Part shown: piece after piece, positions 41,023-50,291 of the stretch | Numbering within the stretch: the first letter of the stretch is position 1 | How the letters are laid out: every line of letters begins with the position of its first letter | NCBI RefSeq assembly: GCF_018130505.1 | Contig: NZ_JAFCKH010000007.1 | Coordinates: 310,001 to 374,000, forward strand | Source of the DNA: Bradyrhizobium tropiciagri | GTDB lineage: Bacteria > Pseudomonadota > Alphaproteobacteria > Rhizobiales > Xanthobacteraceae | Direction: 5' to 3' | DNA length: 64,000 nt | Notes under the pieces: generated by a model | The model's input: the letters and a program-made list of their open reading frames with translations, nothing else | The model's database searches: none | What the model was told of the DNA's origin: nothing | Made by a program: the position numbers and the translations under genes

Positions 41023-42048
41023 TCACGCCATCGCGCGCTCGGGCAGCAGCTCGGCGATCTGCACCGCGTTGAGCGCGGCGCCCTTGAGCAGCTGATCGGC
41101 TGCGACGAACATCGAGATCGAGTGGCCGCCGGGGTCGCTGAGGTCCTTGCGGATGCGGCCGGCCAGCACGTCGTCCTGTCCGGAGGCGTCGATCGGCATC
41201 GGGAAGTAGTTCTTGACGCGGTCGTCGACCAGCTTCACGCCGGGCGCGGAGGCGAGGATGGCGCGGACCTGGTCCTCGGTGATCGGCTTCTCGCATTCGA
41301 AGGTGATCGCTTCGCAATGCGCGCGCAGCACCGGCACGCGCACGCAGGTGACGCCGATCGCAATCTTCTCGTCCTCGAAGATCTTGCGGGTCTCTTTGAT
41401 GACCTTGGTCTCCTCGTCGTTGTAGCCGGTCTCCGGATCGACAGCGGTGTTGTGGTTGAACAGGTTGAACGCATAGGGGTGCGGCATCACCTTCGGCGTA
41501 TAGACCTGCCCGTTGAGATGGGCGCGGGTGGATTCGACGAGCTCGTCCATCGCAGCGGCGCCGGCGCCGCTGGCGGCCTGGTAGGTCGAGATGATCACGC
41601 GCTTGATGCGGTTCTTCTGGTGGATCGGCCACAGCGGCACCAGTGCGGTGATCGCGGCACAGTTCGGGTTGGCGATGATGCCCTTGTGGTCGCGAATGCG
41701 GCCCGCGTTGATCTCCGGGATCACCAGCGGCACGTTCGGGTCCATCCGGAACGCCGATGAATTGTCGACCACGACGGCGCCGGACTTAACGGCGATCGGC
41801 GCGAACTTCTTCGAGATGCCGCTGCCGGCCGAGAACAGTGCGATGTCGACGCCCTCGAAGGCGCGCTCGGTGAGCTCCTCGATCACGACGGGCTTGCCGC
41901 GGAAGGCGACGGTCTTGCCGGCCGAGCGGGCGCTCGCCAGCGCCTTCAGCTTGCCGACGCGGAAGCCGCGCTTGTCCATGGTGGCGATGAATTCGGCGCC
42001 GACGGCGCCGGTGACGCCGACAATCGCGACGACGGGATCGTTACTCAC
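41023..42048 (-). CDS. asd: aspartate-semialdehyde dehydrogenase
   Basis: 341 residues from a GTG with GGAGG upstream. NADP-binding GVTGAVGAEF, the FSAGSGISKKFAP loop, catalytic Cys in NPNCAAI, and HPYAFNLFNHN. The enzyme makes aspartate semialdehyde for lysine, threonine, methionine and diaminopimelate. It is the standard alphaproteobacterial length. It lies within the interval between queA and tgt. Confidence 0.96.
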   Translation of the reverse strand: MSNDPVVAIVGVTGAVGAEFIATMDKRGFRVGKLKALASARSAGKTVAFRGKPVVIEELTERAFEGVDIALFSAGSGISKKFAPIAVKSGAVVVDNSSAFRMDPNVPLVIPEINAGRIRDHKGIIANPNCAAITALVPLWPIHQKNRIKRVIISTYQAASGAGAAAMDELVESTRAHLNGQVYTPKVMPHPYAFNLFNHNTAVDPETGYNDEETKVIKETRKIFEDEKIAIGVTCVRVPVLRAHCEAITFECEKPITEDQVRAILASAPGVKLVDDRVKNYFPMPIDASGQDDVLAGRIRKDLSDPGGHSISMFVAADQLLKGAALNAVQIAELLPERAMA

Positions 42049-42067
42049 TGTGTCCTCCGTTCAAGTT

Positions 42068-42136
42068 GAGCATGATCTCAGAACAAACCGATTGGTATGT
42101 TCGGGAAAACCGGTCTCGACTTTTCCGGATCATGCT
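42068..42136. repeat. degenerate relative of palindromic family 2
   Basis: GAGCATGATC at the left and GATCATGCT at the right with AAAACCGG..CTTTTCC between them resemble the element at 20495-20543, but with extra sequence in the middle. It begins about 20 bases before the asd start. Confidence 0.65.
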
Positions 42137-42155
42137 GTGTGCTGCAGGCAATAAA

Positions 42156-42186
42156 AAAGCCCCGGACCTTCATCAGGCGGGGCTTC
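42156..42186 (-). terminator. Rho-independent terminator for a short minus-strand transcript
   Basis: On the minus strand AAGCCCCG and CGGGGCTT form the stem, followed by six T. The only feature between it and the upstream PepSY gene is a possible 23-codon frame. Confidence 0.8.
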
Positions 42187-42212
42187 GGGTGAAGATGATG
42201 CGGTTCGATCGA

Positions 42213-42284
42213 CTACGCGCGCACGCCTCCCGAGGCCCCGGAGGGCTTGGTGGTTTTGGTCGTGCGTTTGGTCGCGTTGATCAT
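42213..42284 (-). CDS. possible 23-residue basic peptide
   Basis: ATG at 42284 to TAG, encoding MINATKRTTKTTKPSGASGG followed by VRA. It is Thr/Lys-rich and unstructured. It lies just before a strong terminator with no other gene to serve it. There is no clear ribosome binding site, so an untranslated small RNA is an alternative. Confidence 0.35.
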   Translation of the reverse strand: MINATKRTTKTTKPSGASGGVRA

Positions 42285-42349
42285 GGTGCGGACTTATGCG
42301 GGAGAGATCGACGCCCGTCAACGGGCTTTTGGGCGAAATCCGGCCGCGG

Positions 42350-42967
42350 TCAGCGCACGCGTCCGCCCGGCGGCTCGAGGATCACCTGTTTCAGATCGCT
42401 GCCGGCGACCACGACAATCACGAAGTTGAGCTTGCCGCGTTCGCGCGTCAGGCCTCCGCTGATCGCCTTGCCCGAGGTCGCGCGCTCGGCGACGCGCACC
42501 GCGTCCGCCAGCCGATGTCGAAGGGCTCGCAGTACGACGAGGTTGCCGCGGTCTTCGGTACCGAGCTCGGTCAGCGGCAAGGCGGCCTCGGCATCGAGCA
42601 CCTGGCCGGTCGCGGCATTGATGGTGTGCCGCCAGACGCGGTCGCGCTGCACCGTCTTAACCCGAAACACGGCCGGATCCGATCCGCCGTCGAAGCTGAT
42701 ATCCGCGGTTGTTGCGCCGGCATGAAGCCGCTCTGCGATCGCCATGGCCTGACGCAGCGAGATCTGCGCCGCCTGGAAGCTGTCGAGCTCGCGGCGAACC
42801 GCATGCGCGTCGGATTGCGCGCTATCCTCGTACAGGGGCGCAGTCGTCGCGGCATCGGTCGTCGCGAGCGCATGCGCCGGTCGGGCGAGGGGCGGGCCTG
42901 CCAACGCAACCGCCAGCAAGGGGACAGCGAACGCCCAACGCATTGGCTTGCGCATTCCTGTCGTCAT
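42350..42967 (-). CDS. exported PepSY-domain protein
   Basis: 205 residues from the ATG at 42967 (an ATG at 42994 or 42955 is possible). A signal peptide (MRWAFAVPLLAVALAGPPLARPAHA) is followed by two PepSY-like repeats: ISLRQAMAIAERLHAGATTADISFDGGSDPAVFRVKTVQRDRVWRHTINAATGQVL and LADAVRVAERATSGKAISGGLTRERGKLNFVIVVVAG..QVILEPPGG. PepSY domains often bind or inhibit peptidases or sense signals in the periplasm. The TetR gene lies upstream on the same strand. Confidence 0.8.
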   Translation of the reverse strand: MTTGMRKPMRWAFAVPLLAVALAGPPLARPAHALATTDAATTAPLYEDSAQSDAHAVRRELDSFQAAQISLRQAMAIAERLHAGATTADISFDGGSDPAVFRVKTVQRDRVWRHTINAATGQVLDAEAALPLTELGTEDRGNLVVLRALRHRLADAVRVAERATSGKAISGGLTRERGKLNFVIVVVAGSDLKQVILEPPGGRVR

Positions 42968-43302
42968 CGTCGAACCCGGGCCTTTTGAATTCATGCGTCT
43001 CTTGCGTCTCGAACTCGCGCGTCTCGCGTCGCGGGCTCGCGCGTCGAGGGGCCGTCTCGAACCGAGAAAGTGCGGCCGACCTTTTAAGTGGGAAGTCGGC
43101 CGCCGAACGTCCAGACGGAACGACGGCTTTCGTCTCCGCTGCGGCGATCGAAGTTTGTCAGGCGACGCGCGATCCTTGGGGGGCTTGTTGCAGTGGACCC
43201 CGCGCCTCTTTATAAATGAAACCATACGGTTTCGTTTTGTTTCGGTCAAGGTCGGAATTGTCGCAATCCGCCGATCGGAACTCAGGGCTCTTCAAAATGT
43301 CG
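42968..43302. other. 335-base region between PepSY and TetR genes
   Basis: It contains short direct repeats of GCGTCTC near 42990-43050 and the palindrome at 43218-43233. The frame continuing upstream of the PepSY gene has no start support, so I treat the region as non-coding and regulatory. Confidence 0.5.
43218..43233. promoter_or_regulatory. TetR-type operator candidate
   Basis: GAAACCATACGGTTTC, a 6-base inverted pair around a 4-base core (GAAACC..GGTTTC), lies between the TetR gene and the PepSY gene. The length and form fit operators of TetR-family repressors. Confidence 0.55.
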
Positions 43303-44040
43303 TCAGCGGGCCGGGCGGCGCTTTCCCTTGGCCGCATCGCGGAGCCGGTCCGGCGGCCCGATGGCGCCGGCCAGGAATAGCCGGATCGAGACCACCATCC
43401 GCTGTTCGGCGGTCGCCATCTCGAACGGGATGCCGAAGGTCGCCATCCGGTGGGCGTGGCCGACCACCATGTTGAGGAAGGTCTCTGCCGCGATCGTCGT
43501 GTCCTCGAGGGCGAGGGCGCCGCTGTCGACCAGGTGGTCGAAGAATTCGGCGGTGGTCGAGACCGCCTTCGACCAGCCCTCGTCGACCGCGAGCTGCGCG
43601 ACCTCAGGGAAGTTGATCGCCTGCGCGGTCAGGATGCGGCTGAATGCGATCGAATCCGCGCTGCAATTGATCGTCAGCAACTGGCGTCCGAGATCGGTCA
43701 GCCGCTGCTCGACCGAGCGATCCGACGCGCTGTCGACCCGCATCTCGGCCGCCGCCGCGGCGAGCGGCGCGAGCCAGCGCGCGATCTCGCGCCTCAGCAC
43801 CGCGGCGAACAGGCCGCGCTTGTCGCCGTATTGCGCATAGACCGTGGGCTTGCTGACGCGCGCGGTCTCGGCGACCGCATCGATCGAGGTGGCGTCGAAG
43901 CCGCGCTCGAGGAACAGGCGGGTGGCGACCTCGATCAGGCGCTGGTCGCGCTCGATCGCGGCGTCCCGGGTCGGCCGGCCGCCGCGCGACTTCGCGAACC
44001 CGCGCTTTGCCGCCTTGACCCTGGTTGCCGTCAATCCCAT
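43303..44040 (-). CDS. TetR-family transcriptional regulator
   Basis: 245 residues from the ATG at 44040. A basic N-terminal arm precedes the HTH: IEVATRLFLERGFDATSIDAVAETARVSKPTVYAQYGDKRGLFAAVLRREI. The C-terminal ligand domain (about 90-235) follows and ends in a Lys/Arg-rich tail. The palindromes at 43218-43233 and 44062-44079 are candidate binding sites. The likely target is the PepSY gene downstream; the ligand is unknown. Confidence 0.92.
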   Translation of the reverse strand: MGLTATRVKAAKRGFAKSRGGRPTRDAAIERDQRLIEVATRLFLERGFDATSIDAVAETARVSKPTVYAQYGDKRGLFAAVLRREIARWLAPLAAAAAEMRVDSASDRSVEQRLTDLGRQLLTINCSADSIAFSRILTAQAINFPEVAQLAVDEGWSKAVSTTAEFFDHLVDSGALALEDTTIAAETFLNMVVGHAHRMATFGIPFEMATAEQRMVVSIRLFLAGAIGPPDRLRDAAKGKRRPAR

Positions 44041-44061
44041 GCCCCATTCACTCGTTGCACG

Positions 44062-44079
44062 CCGGACAGGTCCGTCCGG
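44062..44079. promoter_or_regulatory. palindrome between tetR and tgt
   Basis: CCGGAC and GTCCGG flank a 6-base spacer, 22 bases before the TetR start. It may be an autoregulatory site, but GC-rich palindromes of this length are easy to find by chance. Confidence 0.3.
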
Positions 44080-44176
44080 TCTATAACCCGCGTGGCGCGG
44101 ATTCGTCCAATTCGGACCGTTCCGGCCGTGGCGTGGCGGGTTGATCGGGCGCGGCGGGCACGCAATAAGCAGCGGC

Positions 44177-45322
44177 ATGAGTCCTGCCAATCAACTTGCC
44201 AATCATTTCGAACTGCTCGCAACCGACGGCGCCGCGCGCACCGGACGGCTGACCACGCCGCACGGCGTGGTGCGGACACCGGCATTCATGCCGGTCGGCA
44301 CCGCCGGCGCGATGAAGGGCATGCACTGGCGCGAGGTCCGTGAGGCCGGCGCCGACATCGTGCTCGGCAACACCTATCATTTGATGCTGCGGCCGGGCGC
44401 CGAGCGCATCGCGGCCCTCGGCGGTCTGCAGCGCTTTACCGGCTGGGGCGGCCCGATGCTGACCGATTCCGGCGGCTTCCAGGTGATGTCGCTCTCGGAG
44501 CTGCGCAAGGTGACCGAGAAGGCCGTGACGTTCCGCTCGCATATCGACGGCACCAAGGTCGAGCTGTCGCCGGAGCGCTCGATCGAGGTGCAGCGTCTGC
44601 TCGGCTCCGACATCGCGATGCAGATGGACGAATGCGTCCGTCTGCCGGCCGAGCACGCTGATATCGAGCGGGCCATGCAGCTGTCGCTGCGCTGGGCCGA
44701 GCGGTCCAAGCGCGCCTTCGAAACCGCGCCCGACGGCTACATGCTGTTCGGCATCGTCCAGGGCGGCGACGTGCCGGCGCTGCGGCATGTCAGCGCGCGG
44801 GAGCTCACCAACACGGGCTTTCACGGCTACGCGATCGGCGGGCTTGCGGTGGGCGAGCCGCAGGCGGTGATGCTGTCAATGATCGAGGAGACCGCGCCGG
44901 CGCTACCGGTCGACCGGCCGCGTTACCTGATGGGCGTCGGCACGCCCGAGGACATCCTCGAGGCGGTGGCGCGCGGCATCGACATGTTCGACTGCGTGAT
45001 GCCGACACGGAACGGACGCCACGGCATGGCGTTCACACGGTTCGGGCAGATCAACCTGCGCAATGCCCGTCACGTCGATGATCCGCGTCCGCTGGACGAG
45101 GAAAGTCCCTGGCCGGCGGCGCGCAGCTATTCGCGCGCCTATCTGCATCATCTGGTGCGGTCGGGCGAGACACTTGGGGCAATGCTGCTGTCCGAAATCA
45201 ATGTCGCGTATTATCAGGAGCTGATGCGGGGCATCCGCGGCGCGATCGCAAGCGGCACATTTGAGGACTTCAAAATGAAAACGCGCGCCGGTTGGGCGCG
45301 CGGTGACATTGCTCCGATGTGA
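44177..45322 (+). CDS. tgt: queuine tRNA-ribosyltransferase
   Basis: 381 residues from the ATG at 44177. Typical Tgt text: [47 protein letters not shown] with the nucleophile region, GGLAVGEP and [16 protein letters not shown]. Zinc ligands lie near the C-terminus. Tgt exchanges guanine 34 for preQ1, the step before QueA. Confidence 0.96.
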   Translation: MSPANQLANHFELLATDGAARTGRLTTPHGVVRTPAFMPVGTAGAMKGMHWREVREAGADIVLGNTYHLMLRPGAERIAALGGLQRFTGWGGPMLTDSGGFQVMSLSELRKVTEKAVTFRSHIDGTKVELSPERSIEVQRLLGSDIAMQMDECVRLPAEHADIERAMQLSLRWAERSKRAFETAPDGYMLFGIVQGGDVPALRHVSARELTNTGFHGYAIGGLAVGEPQAVMLSMIEETAPALPVDRPRYLMGVGTPEDILEAVARGIDMFDCVMPTRNGRHGMAFTRFGQINLRNARHVDDPRPLDEESPWPAARSYSRAYLHHLVRSGETLGAMLLSEINVAYYQELMRGIRGAIASGTFEDFKMKTRAGWARGDIAPM

Positions 45323-45333
45323 GCTGTGTGTGA

Positions 45334-45549
45334 TCAGTTGCAGACGATCGGTTTCACCGAATGCTTGGTGACGAAGCCGTAGCCGCAGGTATCGCAGGTC
45401 CAGAGATAGCTGATCAAATTCTCGTAAAGATACGCGGACGCTTCCGCCGCGACCATGGAGTCCGCGCACACCGGACAGGTCGGCAGATCACTGCCGCGCG
45501 GATCGGGCTTAGACGCGACGGTCGACAGGATTTCAGCAAGCGCTGGCAT
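45334..45549 (-). CDS. small zinc-ribbon-like protein
   Basis: 71 residues from the ATG at 45549, with AAGGAGG upstream. Two Cys pairs, CPVCADS (about 25-28) and CDTCGYG (about 52-55), could bind one zinc. It ends 11 bases from the tgt stop, tail to tail. Function unknown. Confidence 0.78.
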   Translation of the reverse strand: MPALAEILSTVASKPDPRGSDLPTCPVCADSMVAAEASAYLYENLISYLWTCDTCGYGFVTKHSVKPIVCN

Positions 45550-45775
45550 CTGACCTCCTTTGCGTTCTGAGCTGCACTGGTACGAGTATATAGCCCCAAT
45601 TGTTTGACCTTGTCGCAACACAAATGCGTACGTTTTACGTTATTTGTGAAGATTCCGATTTTGCAACGCAACGAATTTCCGATCGGACGGTTTCTCGCTT
45701 GCACGCTCTTGCGGCGCTGCGTCTAATGAACAAATCCGTATCATCCCTGCATATTCTGGCCAGAGGAGCCGCTTG

Positions 45776-46750
<975 letters not shown>

Positions 46751-46753
46751 CAG

Positions 46754-46993
46754 ATGGCCGATCAGCCGAGGCGACCGCGAACCCTGAACGATGCCCGCAG
46801 TGAGGCGGAGGCCGCGTTCAAGCGCGCCACCACCAAGGTTGCGGCCGCGCCGCCGAAGACCGTTGCCGTCCCCGGCGTCCGCGAGCAGGTCACGCTGCGG
46901 ATCGATCAGGACGTGCTGGAATATTTCCAGGAGGGTGGTCCCGGCTGGCAGGACCGCATCAACGACGCGCTGCGCAAGGCCGCCGGGAAGTAG
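46754..46993 (+). CDS. BrnA-like antitoxin-family protein without toxin
   Basis: 79 residues. The C-terminal half REQVTLRIDQDVLEYFQEGGPGWQDRINDALRKAAGK is the ribbon-helix-helix end of the BrnA family. The N-terminal half is basic and Ala-rich. No brnT toxin gene is on either side: cysK lies upstream and a converging exporter downstream. It may be a solitary DNA-binding protein. Confidence 0.82.
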   Translation: MADQPRRPRTLNDARSEAEAAFKRATTKVAAAPPKTVAVPGVREQVTLRIDQDVLEYFQEGGPGWQDRINDALRKAAGK

Positions 46994-47011
46994 CCCCGGC
47001 GGCGGACGAAG

Positions 47012-47890
47012 TCAGGTCCCGGCACGCACCGGTAGCGGCCTGCCGGGCTTCAGGTTGAGGAAGTTGCCGGCCAGGATCAGCGCCGCGCCCAGCACCGTGA
47101 AGGCATCGAGCCGCTCCGAATAGATCAGCCAGCCCATGATCGCGGTCAGCGGCACGCGCAGGAAATCCATCGGGATCACCACGGTCGCGTCGGCATGCAG
47201 CATCGCGCGCGCCATGCAGTAATGCGAGAACGTGCCGCAGAACGCGATCACCGCGAGCCAGCCCCAGGTGGCAAGCGGCGGCCAGGTCCAGACATAGAGC
47301 GCGGGCAAGAGGCTTGCGACCGACTGCACCATCAGCAGCCAGAAGATGATCGCAATCGCCTGCTCGGTCCGCGTCAGCGACTTCACGATCACGATCGAGA
47401 CGCCGAAGCCGACCGCCGCGGCGAGCGCGATCAGCTGGCCCGGATTGATCTCGCCGGCCGCCGGCCGCACGATCACGACCACGCCGACAACGCCAAGCAC
47501 GATCGCGACGATCTTCCAGGACGTCATCCGCTCGCCGAGGAAGCTCGCTGCGAGGATCGCAGTCCAGATCGGCATGGTGAACTCGATCGCCACCACCTGG
47601 CCGATCGGGATCAACGTCAACGCATAGAACCAGCCGAGCTGCGCGCCGAAATGGATCAGGTTGCGCACGATGTGCACGTGCACCCGCGCCGTCTTCAAGA
47701 TCGAAAAGCCGCCGTTCATCCGGATCATCGGATAGAGCATCGCGAAGCCGAGCACCCCGCGGACCAGCATGAGCTGGAAGACGTTCACCGCTTCGGTCGC
47801 CTCGCGGCCGGCCACGGTCAAGATTAGCATCAGCGCGAGCCAGCCGGACATCCACAGCGCGGCGCGGGTCTTTGAAGGCGTCGGGTCCAT
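47012..47890 (-). CDS. EamA-family (DMT) transporter
   Basis: 292 residues with ten membrane spans in two EamA repeats. The first repeat contains FQLMLVRGVLGFAMLYPMIRMNGG, and the second AAAVGFGVSIVIVKSLTRTEQ and DATVVIPMDFLRVPLTAIMGWLIYSERLD. Members export amino acids, metabolites or nucleobases; the substrate is not readable. Confidence 0.9.
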   Translation of the reverse strand: MDPTPSKTRAALWMSGWLALMLILTVAGREATEAVNVFQLMLVRGVLGFAMLYPMIRMNGGFSILKTARVHVHIVRNLIHFGAQLGWFYALTLIPIGQVVAIEFTMPIWTAILAASFLGERMTSWKIVAIVLGVVGVVVIVRPAAGEINPGQLIALAAAVGFGVSIVIVKSLTRTEQAIAIIFWLLMVQSVASLLPALYVWTWPPLATWGWLAVIAFCGTFSHYCMARAMLHADATVVIPMDFLRVPLTAIMGWLIYSERLDAFTVLGAALILAGNFLNLKPGRPLPVRAGT

Positions 47891-48030
47891 GACGGGAACG
47901 AGGTGGAAGGGATCGCCGGTATCGGCGAGTTGTCATGAATTTGCAACGCGCAATTCTGCCGGTGCGGATGCGCCGCCCATGCGTCGATGCTAAGCAGCAG
48001 ACACAAGAAGAGCTATCAGGAGGATCGCCC

Positions 48031-48429
48031 ATGCGTGTCTTGCAGCCGGCCGAATGGTCGAAACCCCGCGGCTTCTCGCACGGCGTCGCCTTCGACGCCC
48101 CCGGTAAATGGATCGTGCTGGCGGGCCAGACCGGCGGCGACGAGAAGGGCGAGTATGCGCCCGAGATGGCCGCGCAGGTCGGCACCGCGTTGAAGCGCAT
48201 CATCAAGCTGCTGGGTGAAGCCGGGGCGGGGCCCGAGCACATCGTCCGTCTGACCTGGTACCTGACCAGCCGCAGCGAATACGAGGCCGCCGGGCCCGGC
48301 ATCGGGGCGGCGTGGAAGGAAACGCTCGGCCGCAATTTCCCGCCCTCGACGCTGCTCTATATCGACGGGCTGGTCGATCAGCGCGCCAAGGTCGAGATCG
48401 AGGTCACCGCGTTCGTGCCCGCGGCATAG
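48031..48429 (+). CDS. RidA-family protein
   Basis: 132 residues; the ATG has AGGAGG upstream. The YjgF/RidA fold is seen in GKWIVLAGQTGGDEKGEYAPEMAAQVGTALKRIIKLL and IVRLTWYLTSRSEYE, ending VDQRAKVEIEVTAFVPA. The Arg position that binds the carboxylate in true RidA (usually in the PARTTV segment) reads PPSTLLYID here, so imine deaminase activity is doubtful. It may be a RidA subgroup member with another role. Confidence 0.86.
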   Translation: MRVLQPAEWSKPRGFSHGVAFDAPGKWIVLAGQTGGDEKGEYAPEMAAQVGTALKRIIKLLGEAGAGPEHIVRLTWYLTSRSEYEAAGPGIGAAWKETLGRNFPPSTLLYIDGLVDQRAKVEIEVTAFVPAA

Positions 48430-48450
48430 CGCCTGCCGTACCCGGACAGC

Positions 48451-48480
48451 AAAAAGCCCTCGGGGTGGACCCGAGGGCTG
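48451..48480. terminator. bidirectional terminator
   Basis: AGCCCTCGGG and CCCGAGGGCT pair perfectly with a 5-base loop. It serves the converging RidA gene and, with TTTTTGC on the minus strand, the exported-protein gene at 48499. Confidence 0.88.
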
Positions 48481-48498
48481 TTACGTCGATGCAGTCGA

Positions 48499-49053
48499 TT
48501 ACTTCGTCAGCGAGATGTTGGCGCCCCGGAACTGGCTGTCGGCGCGGATCGTCACCGACTGCTTGTTGCCGCGGGTCTGCAGCGAGATGTTGGCGTTGAA
48601 GCCGGGCGCGCTGGCCAGGACCTGGAAGTTGCCGCCGCCGCCACGGCCCTCGATCGAGCCGCTGACATTGCGGCTGGACTCGCTCCAGGAGCCGCTGACC
48701 GCGTTGCCGTCGGACTGCACGTCAGCCGCCAGGTTGAACTTGTAGGCGTCGCTGGCGCAGGTGAGGCTCATGCTCATCCTGGGGCCGGCGACATGGTAGG
48801 TCGCGCGGCAGCGGATGCGCTCACTGGAGCCGTCGTCCAGCGTGACCGAGCCGCCGCCGTTCCAGGTGCCGGCCATGCCGGCGAACGGACCGGACTGCGC
48901 GTGGCCGGCAGTGGTCGCCAGCGCGGTCACGAAAAACGCGACGGCCGCGAATGCGGGCCGCCGCGCTTTCGAGAAAAATCCTGATGCGCCGCCGATCTTA
49001 CTGACGGGACGCTTCCCATCGGCCGCTGCACGGTACGCCAGCTGATGCCCCAT
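48499..49053 (-). CDS. exported hypothetical protein
   Basis: About 184 residues if started at the ATG at 49053, which lies inside the upstream gene (overlap of 56 bases). The signal-type segment RRPAFAAVAFFVTALATTAGHAQ follows an unusually long N-terminal extension. The mature part is beta-rich: MAGTWNGGGSVTLDDGSSERIRCRATYHV and NVSGSIEGRGGGGNFQVLASAPGFNANISL. The exact start is uncertain. Function unknown. Confidence 0.7.
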   Translation of the reverse strand: MGHQLAYRAAADGKRPVSKIGGASGFFSKARRPAFAAVAFFVTALATTAGHAQSGPFAGMAGTWNGGGSVTLDDGSSERIRCRATYHVAGPRMSMSLTCASDAYKFNLAADVQSDGNAVSGSWSESSRNVSGSIEGRGGGGNFQVLASAPGFNANISLQTRGNKQSVTIRADSQFRGANISLTK

Positions 49054-49354
49054 TCCACTTCCCCGATCCGGATTTGCCACTGAGTTGACCGTTCGCATAT
49101 GCACCATTGATCGAGACTCGCACAAGTCCCCCGGTGCCCACGGTTCCGGAGATCGCCGCGCCCTGCGCCGAGATCTTTCCATCGCTGACGGTCACGGTCG
49201 AGCTGGTCGACGGCTCGCAGCTGCCGGTCTTGGTCACGACAGTGACCTGCCAAAGGCCGTCATAGGGCTGCTGGGCGGATGCAGGAGCTGCGGCGAGAGT
49301 GGCGGAGGCGGCCAACGCGGCCAAAAACATGTCGCGGATGCGGATCGAACGCAT
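48998..49354 (-). CDS. exported hypothetical protein upstream of the previous one
   Basis: 118 residues. Signal peptide MRSIRIRDMFLAALAASATLAAAPASAQ. The mature part (YDGLWQVTVVTKTGSCEPSTSSTVTVSDGKISAQ..SGKWNGASAGVPCSGRWEASRQ) is beta-rich with two Cys. It shares the W-rich, G-rich strand pattern of its neighbour, and both probably form one operon. Function unknown. Confidence 0.75.
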   Translation of the reverse strand: MRSIRIRDMFLAALAASATLAAAPASAQQPYDGLWQVTVVTKTGSCEPSTSSTVTVSDGKISAQGAAISGTVGTGGLVRVSINGAYANGQLSGKSGSGKWNGASAGVPCSGRWEASRQ

Positions 49355-49548
49355 GAATCAAATCCCTGTCATTTCGTGTGATGGGGAGGCTTATCCTGTC
49401 ACATTGTGTTCAAAATTTGTGCGGCGCGGGAACCGACGAAAGTTCCTGTGGACTCAAACACATCAAGGTGAATCCAGTTCCGGGCCCGGAACGCGGAATC
49501 TTGTTACTTGGTGTTTCGTGGTGGTATCCACCAACCTTTGATGCGAGA

Positions 49549-50157
49549 TTAGTGCTTGTCGTCGGTCAGGTTGGGGGCCTTGGTGGCGAACTCCTCGTCC
49601 TGCGGCTCGGCGGGCAGGGTCTTGTGCGTCTTGGCGTGGTCGATGACCTGGGCGAGCAGGCGCAGCCCGAGCGGCGCCAGCGCGCGCTCCCACAATTCGC
49701 GGGCGGTCTCGCCCTTCTTGACGAAGATCCAGTCCTGCGCGGCGATGGCGCCGGCGTCCATCCGGTCAGCCAGGTGGTAGATGGTGCCGCCGGCGATCGG
49801 ATCGCGCTCCTTGATGGTCCATTCCACCGCCGCGATGCCGCGGTGCCGCGGCAACAGCGACGGATGGTAGCCGATGCCGCCGAGCCGGCTCGCCGCCAGC
49901 GCTTCCTTGCTGACGCGGGCATGGCTGTGGGCGGTCACGATCAGCTCGGTCCCCGGCGCGATCTCCGACGCCGTCACGAGCTTCGGATCGGCCTGCACCA
50001 CGACGTCGAGACCGGCGGACCTGGCGGCCGAAGCCAGCCGGTCCTCGCCGTCATGGACGACGACCCTGGCGATCTCGATACCGTGGTCGCGCAGCATGTT
50101 CAGGGTCGTGACGCCGAAATGACGGGAACCGACAAGGGTAATGCGCATGGGATTCAT
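49549..50157 (-). CDS. formyltransferase-like protein, catalytic Asn replaced
   Basis: 202 residues with the formyltransferase N-terminal Rossmann fold only. The motif corresponding to Asn-x-His of methionyl-tRNA formyltransferase reads GIGYHPSLLPRHRG, so the Asn is Gly (residue 96) while His98 and the later Asp (DRMDAG, Asp134) remain. It lacks the C-terminal tRNA-binding domain. Relatives act on nucleotide-sugars or purine precursors; the substrate is unknown. Confidence 0.8.
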   Translation of the reverse strand: MNPMRITLVGSRHFGVTTLNMLRDHGIEIARVVVHDGEDRLASAARSAGLDVVVQADPKLVTASEIAPGTELIVTAHSHARVSKEALAASRLGGIGYHPSLLPRHRGIAAVEWTIKERDPIAGGTIYHLADRMDAGAIAAQDWIFVKKGETARELWERALAPLGLRLLAQVIDHAKTHKTLPAEPQDEEFATKAPNLTDDKH

Positions 50158-50291
50158 TCCGTGAGGTTCGGCAGGACTTTCGGCAAGAACTTCCTGAGGA
50201 ACTGTGTGAAGCGGCTGCTATGCCGATAGCACAGCAGCGCCGCCGGTTTCGCTGTCCTGCCCGTTATCAACAGGAGGGGCCGGAGGCAATG

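Noticed and set aside
42990-43050. Short GCGTCTC direct repeats considered as iterons
   Set aside because: Spacing is irregular and copies are few, and no replication gene is nearby.
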